64,000 bases of DNA, taken from contig DATKBT010000108.1 of NCBI GenBank assembly GCA_035546295.1, forward strand, positions 11,808 to 75,807. Direction: 5' to 3'. The stretch is from DATKBT01 sp035546295. Its GTDB lineage: Bacteria > Acidobacteriota > Thermoanaerobaculia > Multivoradales > Multivoraceae. The notes beneath the pieces are model-generated. The model was not told the DNA's origin. It made no database searches and saw only the letters and a program-made list of their open reading frames with translations. Positions 1-7,720 of this stretch are shown piece by piece. Positions within the stretch are counted from its first letter, which is position 1. Each line of letters starts with the position of its first letter. Position numbers and translations under genes: made by a program.

Positions 1-2267
1 CGCACCGGCATGATCTTGTTGGCCTTGGTGTCGCCCGCGATGCCCAGCATGTAGGCGTCGGTGCGGATGACCTGCGGGTTGTAGCTCGCGTAGTTCTTGG
101 TGACCTGCCCCTCGTAGTGGTTCATGGGCGTCTTGGCGTTGGCCACCTGCGGGAGGTGGCAGCCGGAGCACGAGGTGATCCAGGACGAGTGGCAGGTGCT
201 GCAGGACATCGTGTCGTTGTCGTGCGCGGCCGCCCACGGCGCAACGTCGGAATCCCCCCAGGATCCGTCGGACATCATCGTCTTGGCGTAGTCCGACTTC
301 TCGTTGTAGTTGGGGTGGCCCGGAACGACGGTGTCGCGCACCTGCTTGACCTCCCACTCCAGGTCGGGGTCCAGCATCGAGCGTTGAACCAGCATCTCGC
401 CGGGACCGCCCTCGCGCGGTACCCAGGCGAAGCGTCGGCGGCCGAACGACGTCGTGCCCAGCGCCAGGTTGGTGCCTCCCGCCGGCGCCGCGGGCCCGGT
501 GGTCCGCAGGTCGGTGTACTCGTCGACCGTGCCGTGGCAGTCGCGGCACTCGATCTCGATCGCCGACCCGTACTCGCCCTTGATCAGCCCATCGCCGTGG
601 TTGTCGCGGGAGAAGTGGCAGTCGGAACAGTGCATGCCGCCCTCGGCGTGGATGTCGCGCAGATGGACGGCCTTCTCGAACTTGTCGTCGTCCTCGGGGG
701 AGACCTGGTTGCCCTCGGCGTCGAGCAGGTGCCCCTCGCGGTCCCGCTTGAAGACCGCGCGGAAGATCCAGCCGTGGCCGTGGTAGTCGGCGAACTGGGT
801 GTTCTCGGCCTGATCGTTGAGCTCGCTGACCTTCTCGAGGAAGTCGATGTCGGTCCACTTGCCGCGCACCGCGGCGCCCTCGGGGTTGTGATCCAGGCTC
901 GCGAAGATCTCGGCCTGGGTCGGGAACTCCTGCTCCTCCGGCCACATCAGCTCGCCGTCGGTCTCGTAGTCCCACATGGTGTAGCCGAGGTAGGTGTTGA
1001 CGAAGGCGTTGGGCTGGTGCATGTGGCAGCTCATGCACTGGCTGGTGGGCACCGCGCGCGTGAGCTGGTGCTTGATCGGGTGTCCCTTCTCGCGGTTGCT
1101 GCAGGCGCCCGAGGCGTCGCGCTCGCCGCAGATCGCCTGGTCGGCGGTGTCGGTCTGACCGACGTGGCCGTACTTCGCCCACGGCCCGGAGTGCACCGGA
1201 TCCCGGTCGTTGGCGTAGACCACGTGGCAGGCGGTGCAGCCGCTCGACCGGTAGTCGCCGGGGTGGTCGTTGGTGCCGAAGAACGACAGGTGAGGATCGT
1301 TGAGGCGGGTCTTTTGCAGGTTGATGAGCGCCGGCGAGATGCGCAGGCCGGTGCCGCGCCCGCGGTCGGACAGCCGGATGTCGGGGAGCCCCGGGAGATC
1401 TTCGGGGTTCGGATTGCCGATCTCGGGGAAGAACGATGGGATGATGCGCGCGCCCGGCTCGAAGGCGCGGAAGTACTCGCCGGGCTGGATCGTCTCCCAG
1501 CGCGGCAGGGGCACGACGGCTTGAATCGCGCCGCTCTGCTTCTCGAACTCGGTGAGCGGGCGCTCCTGCACGATCGACTGCGCCTCGCCGTCGGGGCCGT
1601 AGGCCTCGCCCATGAACGCCGACTTGAGGCCCACGAGGCCGTTGGCGTAGCCGGCCGCGACCCAGAAGATCGAGCTCGTCGCCATCGGACTGCGGCGGAC
1701 CGCGCCGACCTGCTCGGAGTGGCAACCGCCGCAGACCTGAGGCGCGACCCTCAGGTCGCCCGGGTTCACGAACTTGATGAACTCGTAGCTCTCGCGCAGC
1801 GTGTCGGTATAGGCGCGCTTGGGGTTGGCCGAGGTGTACTCGCCGCTCTCGTCCTCCCAGAACTCGGGGAACTCGGGCTGCACGTGAGCGCGGGCCATCG
1901 CGTCCTGGTAGCCCGACGAGCCGGGGGTGGCGCCCTCGGGCTTGAACGAGCCGGCGTCGCCGCCGTGGCAGTCGGTGCAGCCCAACTTGACCGCCGCCGA
2001 GTCGTGCATCGGCTCGATCCCCACGTGACAGCTCAGACAGCCGTCGCTCTTGGCCGCCTCCTCCGCACGGGTCTGGAAGAAGAGCGGATCGGTGGCCGGC
2101 GGCTCCTGCCCCTCCTGCGTCTCCTGGGCGGCGGTCCGATGGGCTTCGGCCTGGATCATGGGGATGGCCAGCGTGGCGACGACCACCAGACAGACCGCCG
2201 CCAGAGCGCTGCGCTCCAGAACGCTGCGTCCGGCTCCCTGATCGCGATTCGACTCCACTCCGCTCAT
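1..2267 (-). CDS. Multihaem c-type cytochrome, 3' end cut by window edge
   Basis: The visible 755 codons begin at an ATG at 2267. An N-terminal hydrophobic segment (about residues 16-36) looks like a signal peptide or anchor, so the protein should be periplasmic or surface-exposed. I count nine CXXCH haem-binding motifs: CLSCH and CTDCH near residues 70-95, then CGGCH, CTACH, CMSCH, CSDCH, CRDCH, CSTCH and CSGCH. More could follow beyond the window. It is the last visible gene of a five-gene minus-strand run, 149 bases after the beta-barrel gene. The likely role is electron transfer in the periplasm or at the cell surface, or an oxidoreductase. The substrate cannot be read from the sequence. 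The opposite strand has a long open frame across this gene, which is a shadow of high GC3. Confidence 0.9.
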   Translation of the reverse strand, partial: MSGVESNRDQGAGRSVLERSALAAVCLVVVATLAIPMIQAEAHRTAAQETQEGQEPPATDPLFFQTRAEEAAKSDGCLSCHVGIEPMHDSAAVKLGCTDCHGGDAGSFKPEGATPGSSGYQDAMARAHVQPEFPEFWEDESGEYTSANPKRAYTDTLRESYEFIKFVNPGDLRVAPQVCGGCHSEQVGAVRRSPMATSSIFWVAAGYANGLVGLKSAFMGEAYGPDGEAQSIVQERPLTEFEKQSGAIQAVVPLPRWETIQPGEYFRAFEPGARIIPSFFPEIGNPNPEDLPGLPDIRLSDRGRGTGLRISPALINLQKTRLNDPHLSFFGTNDHPGDYRSSGCTACHVVYANDRDPVHSGPWAKYGHVGQTDTADQAICGERDASGACSNREKGHPIKHQLTRAVPTSQCMSCHMHQPNAFVNTYLGYTMWDYETDGELMWPEEQEFPTQAEIFASLDHNPEGAAVRGKWTDIDFLEKVSELNDQAENTQFADYHGHGWIFRAVFKRDREGHLLDAEGNQVSPEDDDKFEKAVHLRDIHAEGGMHCSDCHFSRDNHGDGLIKGEYGSAIEIECRDCHGTVDEYTDLRTTGPAAPAGGTNLALGTTSFGRRRFAWVPREGGPGEMLVQRSMLDPDLEWEVKQVRDTVVPGHPNYNEKSDYAKTMMSDGSWGDSDVAPWAAAHDNDTMSCSTCHSSWITSCSGCHLPQVANAKTPMNHYEGQVTKNYASYNPQVIRTDAYMLGIAGDTKANKIMPV

Positions 2268-2416
2268 CGCTGCCTCCCATCGTTCCGGCACGCCTTCCGT
2301 CCGGACGCTGCACCCTTGTCTGTTGCACCTGTCGCTTCCGCTCGTCCGCCGACGACTCGCTTCATTCTCGCTCTCACCAACGTCTCTTCGCTCCTCTCGA
2401 GGATCTCGCTCATGAG

Positions 2417-4537
2417 CTACCAGGTCAGCACCAGGTTGGTGAAGGCGCCGTAGAGCGCCTTGCCGTCCTCGAAGATGTCACGGAAACCGCGGCCCGGGAG
2501 GAGGGTCGAGACCCCTCCGATCAGGATCATCTGGTTGTTGAGGAACGGCCGGTAGATCAAGCCGGCCGAGAGGTCCCACCCGATCTCCTCGTCGATCGTC
2601 TCCTGGAAGGTCAGCGCCTGGAGCGTCTCGGTGGTGTCGAAGCGCAGGTAGGAGCCGTTGAGGATGGTCACCACCTTCGGCATGACCTCGATGTCGAGCC
2701 CCAGCCCGGCCTGGATGAAGCCGGGGTTGACGAAGTTGGGTTGACCCTTGTCGCGGCTGGTCTTGAGCGCCGGCAGGAAGCTGCCGGGGCTGGTCAGCGA
2801 GGTGAGGGTTCCCGCCAGGGGAATGCCGAGACGGTTCCAGTAGCTGAAGGCGCCGCCGCCGAAGTTCGGCTGGTCGAAGATCGCGTCGAACCCCTCGGCG
2901 TCGCGATCCTGCACCGAGTCGTCGCCCGAGGCGTACTGGAAGAAGATCTTGGGGCGGAACCAGTTGCGGTCGTACGAGAGCTCGAGCGCCGCGAACAGCG
3001 CGCTGATGTCGACCTCCTCCTCGCCCGTCGCCGGATCTCGGCCCGCGATCGGGTTCAGGCTGTCGTCGCCGAACACGTAGTAGAGGGCGTGGTCGAGATT
3101 GAGGCGCCGGACGTGACCGAAGCCGGTCCAGCCGACGTAGGTCGCCTCGATCTCGTGCGGCGTGAAGTCACCAGTCGGATCGGGACGAGCCAGACGGCCG
3201 TTGCGGTCGTAGAGAAACGTCGGCTCGTCGCGCAGGTGGTGGACGCTCCACTGCCAGTTGTAGCCCTGGAGTCCGAAGATGTCCTGCCGGTAGAAGTTGG
3301 CGATGGCGACCTGCTGGTCGCGCATCTCGAAGGAGTTCAGGCCGCTGTTGATGTCCTTATCCAGTCGATCGAAGAACGCCAGGTTGAACTGGTTGCGGTT
3401 GGAGGCGGTCGACCCGAACAGCCGGAAGCCGAGGTTCTGGTCGAAGAAGACGAAGCCGCGGAAGTCCGAGATGAACTCCTGGACGCCGACGCGCAACGAC
3501 AGGAAGTCGTAGTTGACCGACAGGTTGGCGATCTTGTATTCGAAGAACAGCTCCTGGACCGAGCCGCGGCCGTCGGTGCGGGTGATGCCGCGCGAGACGT
3601 CCGGCCTGACCACACCGGTCTCCTCGGTCTCGAGGTAGTTGGTGTTGCCGACGAAGGTCGCTCTCACGCGCCATTCGACCGGCGAGAACGCGGTGGTTCC
3701 TCGGAACAGGTCGGCCGAGAACAGGAAGTTCTGCTGGCCGACGAGCACCGAGGGCTGGCCGAAGAACTGGTTCGACGAGGGGCGCTCAGAGCCGATCGCG
3801 CTCGGGAGCGGCAGGCCAGAGGCCTCCATGAACGTATCGGAGCTGCCGGTGACGTTGAGGAACAGGTCGTCGCCCTTGATCGGGCGGTCGCCCTTGAACC
3901 TGTTCTGGTTGTAGGGATCGAACCTGCCGCCCTCGCGGGTGAGCTCGTAAGGGGGCGCCGCGATCCGCCAGCGGTTGGTGAATACCTTGAAGTCCTGCTC
4001 CGATGTATCAGGGGGACGGTCGTACTCGAGAGGTCCCATCTGCTGCGGGCGCAGCGGTAAGCGCCCCTCGCGCACGGAGAGGCCGACGCGGGCTCGTCCC
4101 TGACGCTGATCTGACTCGGTGACCTGGATCTCGACCGTGTAGACGCCGGGCTCGATGCGCTCCGGCCAGCGGACCTCGAAGCGCCCGTGGCGATCGACGA
4201 CCGTGGTCTCGGTACGATCGCCGATGGTGACCTCGACCATCGACCCCTTCTTGGCCGGGCTGGCGCCCTCGATGGTGACCCGATCAGGGGGGGCGACCAG
4301 GGTCCGCGGTCCGAACAGCAGGACCCTCAGGTTGCCGCGGTCGTACTGTTCGGTGGGCAGCTCGGTGTCGGCCTCGTCCTGCTGGCGGGCGAGCGCCGGC
4401 AGGGGCGACAGCAGCGCCGCGAGCAGCGCCAGGGCCAGGCCGGTGCGCAGCCACCGGCGGGTTTGCGGGCGATCGCCTCCGACGGAGCCTCTCTCCACTC
4501 CTGGCGTCCCCATCCTTGGCGTCGCTGTGGCCCTCAT
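2417..4537 (-). CDS. Outer-membrane beta-barrel protein, porin-like
   Basis: 706 residues. A hydrophobic signal segment (about residues 30-50) ends near ALARQ. Residues about 65-155 form a beta-rich domain with a PPDRVTIEG stretch, like a filamin or carboxypeptidase-type fold. The rest has alternating aromatic and polar strands typical of an outer-membrane barrel, and the chain ends in LVLTW with a terminal aromatic residue as such barrels usually do. The ATG at 4537 follows a GGGGAAGAGGGG purine run. I cannot place it in a named porin family. It lies between two multihaem cytochrome genes of the same run, which suggests a barrel partner of the cytochromes, as in porin-cytochrome conduits. 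That partnership is inferred from position only. Confidence 0.8.
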   Translation of the reverse strand: MRATATPRMGTPGVERGSVGGDRPQTRRWLRTGLALALLAALLSPLPALARQQDEADTELPTEQYDRGNLRVLLFGPRTLVAPPDRVTIEGASPAKKGSMVEVTIGDRTETTVVDRHGRFEVRWPERIEPGVYTVEIQVTESDQRQGRARVGLSVREGRLPLRPQQMGPLEYDRPPDTSEQDFKVFTNRWRIAAPPYELTREGGRFDPYNQNRFKGDRPIKGDDLFLNVTGSSDTFMEASGLPLPSAIGSERPSSNQFFGQPSVLVGQQNFLFSADLFRGTTAFSPVEWRVRATFVGNTNYLETEETGVVRPDVSRGITRTDGRGSVQELFFEYKIANLSVNYDFLSLRVGVQEFISDFRGFVFFDQNLGFRLFGSTASNRNQFNLAFFDRLDKDINSGLNSFEMRDQQVAIANFYRQDIFGLQGYNWQWSVHHLRDEPTFLYDRNGRLARPDPTGDFTPHEIEATYVGWTGFGHVRRLNLDHALYYVFGDDSLNPIAGRDPATGEEEVDISALFAALELSYDRNWFRPKIFFQYASGDDSVQDRDAEGFDAIFDQPNFGGGAFSYWNRLGIPLAGTLTSLTSPGSFLPALKTSRDKGQPNFVNPGFIQAGLGLDIEVMPKVVTILNGSYLRFDTTETLQALTFQETIDEEIGWDLSAGLIYRPFLNNQMILIGGVSTLLPGRGFRDIFEDGKALYGAFTNLVLTW

Positions 4538-4684
4538 TCGATTCCCCTCTTCCCCTGATTGATGATCAAGCTCGACCGCCGCGCCGGTTCCTCGAGCGCT
4601 CGCGACTCGATCCGAGTCGACCCGGAGCCCCGCGTAGGGCCTTCCCAGCGCGCTCCCGCACGAGCGCTTTCGGTGCTCTTCGGA

Positions 4685-6709
4685 CTACGGATCGGCCCCC
4701 GTCCCGGTCGCGGCCGTCGGCGGAGCGGGCGCAGAAGGAGTCGCCGCCCACTCGCCGCTCTTGCTGCGCGCGTGGTAGAGGTGGCAGCTGACGCATTCGG
4801 TGGTCGCGGACTCGACCTCGCCGGCCAGGATCCCGGGGTCGGCTCGACCGCTCTCGGTGACGCCGCCGTGGCAGGGCAGACAGGTCTCGATGCCCTGGAG
4901 CAGGACGTCGGCCGTCTCGGTGCTGGTCTCGGCCGCCGAGTGGCAGGCGTCGCATGCCATGTTGGCGTGTCGCCCGTGGGTGAATTCGCCGTGGGGCAGC
5001 CAATCGGTCGGGATCTCGGGAACGACGATCTCGGCCCGCAGCGCGTCGTCGGCGTCGACCACCTCGTGACACTTCGAGCAGGTCGAGCGGAAGAGTCGCT
5101 CGGTGAGATCGAGCGCCTGGCCTTCGACCCGCTCCGCCGCCGATCGGGCACGCTCGCCGCGCCGGATGATGCTGAGCCGACGCAGGGTGTCGCGGGTGCG
5201 GATCGAGCTGGTGCCGATTCCGCTGCGGTCGGCGAGGTTGCGCAGGATGAACTCATAGGCCCGATCGGTGCTGCCGTGGGGCACCAGCGGCTGGTTGGCG
5301 ACCCAGGCCAGCTGGTGGCAGGAGGAGCAGTGTTCCTCGTAGGAAATCGGTGTCATGAGTTTGTCATCGGCCCCCAGCGCGTGGCAACTCTCGCAGGTCA
5401 ATTGCTTGGCGTCCTGAGGCCTCTCCGGCGCGAGCCTCGCCATCTTCTCCGGATTCAGGTGGAGCTCGTGGTTGAGCTTGATCGGAGTTGCGTCGATCTT
5501 GCGCTCGACGGCTTCCCGTAGCGGCACCCGGACGGTCTCCGCTCCCCGGCTCCAGGTCACCGAGAAGTCCGGATGGGTGGCCGCGAAGTCGGTCACTCCG
5601 TCGGCATAGACCAGAGGCTGGCCGTCGTCGACCTCGACCTGCTCGTGGCACTCCACGCACTGGGGGTCGTCGACGTCGGCGAGGTTCGGGATGAACCGAT
5701 GCTCGATGTGGCAGGCCAGACACTCGGGCGTGGTGGCCTGTCGCGGATGGTGCTCGGGCCCCTGGTGACAACGCTCGCACCTCTGGCTCTCGACCCCCTT
5801 GAAGGGACTGTGGCACTCGTTGCACGACTGGGCGCCCGAGATCAGCCGGTGCGCGCTCGACAGCGGTCCCGGCCGGAAGGCGTCCCGACGGTCCGCCCAC
5901 AACAGGTAGGAGACACCGAAGAAGACGGCGACGCCCGCGACCAGCGACAGACTGGCCTTGGAGAGGCCGCGCCGCTTGAGGCCGTAGACGCCGGCGTAAT
6001 CGAGATCGGCGATCGCGGCTGCTCGCTCCCGGCGAGCGCGGGGGGCGGCTGCCGGGGCCGCGGCGGCGGCCGGCGGCTGGGCCGTGGCAGGGCCGGCGGC
6101 CGCCGGTGCCGGTGACGGTGCAGCCGGCGGTTGAGCGGGCGCCTTCGGAGCGTCGGACGGCGGCGCCGGTGCTTCGGAGGGGGGCGCGAAGTCGGGCGGC
6201 TGCTTGCCCTGCTTGACCCAGTCCGGGACCTGGAGGTCGAGCCGAGTCGGCGCCTCGGTGGGGAACGCCGGGGGCGCGGCCGTCTCGTGGCTGGTCGAGC
6301 TCTCGAGCTCCTCTTGCGGCACCACGGTGGTGCCGGTCATGCTGGCCGCCTGGTGGTGCTCCCGGTCCTCGTGGAAGACGACGGTCAGCGGCATCTCAGG
6401 TCTGTCGCGCAGCAGCTTGAGTGTGTAGGTGCCGATCTCGACGCTCTCGCCGCCCTGAACCACGATCTTCTTGACCGGCTCGCCGTCGACCCAGGTGCCG
6501 ATGATCGAGCCGCGGTCCGCCAGGATGTAGCGCTGTCCGTCCCACTCGATCGTGGTGTGCAGCAGCGCCACGCTGGGATCGTCGAAGCGGATGTCGGCGT
6601 CGGTGCCGCGCCCGATGCGCAGCACCGTGTAGTTGAGGACCTTCAGCCGGCTGGTGAGCTGAGTGGCCTCCAGTTCGCCGCCCTTGACCCGTTGGATGAT
6701 GAAGTGCAC
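4685..6709 (-). CDS. FHA domain - membrane helix - decahaem cytochrome c fusion
   Basis: 674 residues with three parts. Residues about 20-100 form an FHA phosphopeptide-binding domain (LRIGRGTDADI, a serine-to-histidine stretch SVALLH, then GSIIGTWVDG). Residues about 130-245 are a Pro/Ala-rich linker. One hydrophobic helix (about 252-273) precedes a haem region with ten CXXCH motifs: CNECH, CERCH, CLACH, CVECH, CESCH, CSSCH, CSKCH, CDACH, CLPCH and CVSCH. The topology should put FHA in the cytoplasm and the haems in the periplasm. Start is GTG at 6709 with AGGA about 5 bases upstream; the first residues are MHFIIQR. It sits between the cytochrome b-like gene and the barrel gene, as expected for a periplasmic electron carrier controlled by protein phosphorylation. 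No kinase is in the window. Confidence 0.88.
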   Translation of the reverse strand: MHFIIQRVKGGELEATQLTSRLKVLNYTVLRIGRGTDADIRFDDPSVALLHTTIEWDGQRYILADRGSIIGTWVDGEPVKKIVVQGGESVEIGTYTLKLLRDRPEMPLTVVFHEDREHHQAASMTGTTVVPQEELESSTSHETAAPPAFPTEAPTRLDLQVPDWVKQGKQPPDFAPPSEAPAPPSDAPKAPAQPPAAPSPAPAAAGPATAQPPAAAAAPAAAPRARRERAAAIADLDYAGVYGLKRRGLSKASLSLVAGVAVFFGVSYLLWADRRDAFRPGPLSSAHRLISGAQSCNECHSPFKGVESQRCERCHQGPEHHPRQATTPECLACHIEHRFIPNLADVDDPQCVECHEQVEVDDGQPLVYADGVTDFAATHPDFSVTWSRGAETVRVPLREAVERKIDATPIKLNHELHLNPEKMARLAPERPQDAKQLTCESCHALGADDKLMTPISYEEHCSSCHQLAWVANQPLVPHGSTDRAYEFILRNLADRSGIGTSSIRTRDTLRRLSIIRRGERARSAAERVEGQALDLTERLFRSTCSKCHEVVDADDALRAEIVVPEIPTDWLPHGEFTHGRHANMACDACHSAAETSTETADVLLQGIETCLPCHGGVTESGRADPGILAGEVESATTECVSCHLYHARSKSGEWAATPSAPAPPTAATGTGADP

Positions 6710-6871
6710 GGTCGTCCTGTCGTTCTGGTCTCGGTTCTCGCCCGGGTTCTTCGTCTCAGTCCGCCGTCGGCTCTCTTCGCGGCTCGGGCCTCGGCGCTCC
6801 TCCCGGAGGCTCGATCCGCCAAAGCTAGCGCTACGCCCGGTCGGCGCGTCCTCCCGCCACGGTCTCGCGCC

Positions 6872-7720
6872 TCATCTGCCCGCGAGCATCTGCTGGAGCG
6901 GGGTGTAGTAGAAGACGCCGTAGAGGTGCGCGACCACCAGCAGCACGAGCGCCACCGTCAACGGGATGTGGACGTAGAGCCAGAGCTGGAGCAGGTTGCG
7001 GTAGCGCTGCTGCGAGACCAGCTGCTGGTGCAGCTCCCGGTGCTGGCGGAAGATCACCAGCAGCCGTTTGAGGTCCTCCTGCTCGGAGGCCGGGACGGTG
7101 CGCAGCAGGGGCTTGAGCTTGTCGTCGCTCGCCGCGCGTCCGAACTGGCCGCCGAGGATCCGCCAGCCGGCAAAGAAGATCGGCCTCGCCTCCTTGTCCA
7201 GCAACGCCTGGACCTTCCGCATCTGGGGCGATTTGCTGGCGACCAGGCGGGTCATCGATTTGCGCAGCTTGTTGAGCTCGCCTGCGATGTCCTGCGGCGG
7301 CGGGTCGCTGCCGACCTCGGTGAGCATCCGGGGCACCACGGTGTAGAGGATCGCGCCGACGACCCCGGAGAAGGCGACCAGCCCCATCGCCACCAAACAG
7401 GCGATCGCCACCTTGTCCTCGAACCGGAAGCCGGAGTGGGCGAGCACCACTGCGACCACCAGCAGGCCGAGGTAGACGTGCGACTGGCACCACTCCTCGA
7501 GCGATCCGAGCCGCGCTCCGTACGCGCGCTTGCGCACCGCGAAGAAGATGAGCAAGAGGATCAAGAAGGTCGCGATCGCTCCGTAGATCAAGCCGAACAG
7601 CGAGCCGCCGTGGGTGAAGGGGGAGCGGATCTCGTACCAGACATAGGAGGCGGTGAGCGCCAGGAACAGCAGGAACGTCCGACGCCGCCACTTGAGGCTG
7701 GTCTTGGTGGTGAGCAACAT
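6872..7720 (-). CDS. Di-haem cytochrome b-like integral membrane protein
   Basis: 282 residues. The ATG overlaps the stop of the preceding oxidoreductase gene as TGATG, which indicates translational coupling. Hydrophobic helices lie near residues 15-32, 40-62, 80-98, 105-130 and 248-272. Two helices each carry histidines 14 apart (H81/H95 and H251/H265), the spacing used to bind two b haems across a membrane. Residues about 140-235 form a charged, mostly helical soluble segment. The protein could pass electrons between the cytoplasmic fusion enzyme upstream and the periplasmic cytochrome downstream, or to quinone. No named family is obvious to me. A longer open frame in the same phase runs upstream through the previous gene, but the coupled ATG is the convincing start. 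Confidence 0.82.
   Translation of the reverse strand: MLLTTKTSLKWRRRTFLLFLALTASYVWYEIRSPFTHGGSLFGLIYGAIATFLILLLIFFAVRKRAYGARLGSLEEWCQSHVYLGLLVVAVVLAHSGFRFEDKVAIACLVAMGLVAFSGVVGAILYTVVPRMLTEVGSDPPPQDIAGELNKLRKSMTRLVASKSPQMRKVQALLDKEARPIFFAGWRILGGQFGRAASDDKLKPLLRTVPASEQEDLKRLLVIFRQHRELHQQLVSQQRYRNLLQLWLYVHIPLTVALVLLVVAHLYGVFYYTPLQQMLAGR

Noticed and set aside
117..2453. 778-codon open frame on the plus strand
   Set aside because: It is the complement of a multihaem cytochrome gene whose CXXCH motifs are unmistakable on the minus strand. The plus-strand product is an implausible Val/Arg/Gly-rich string.
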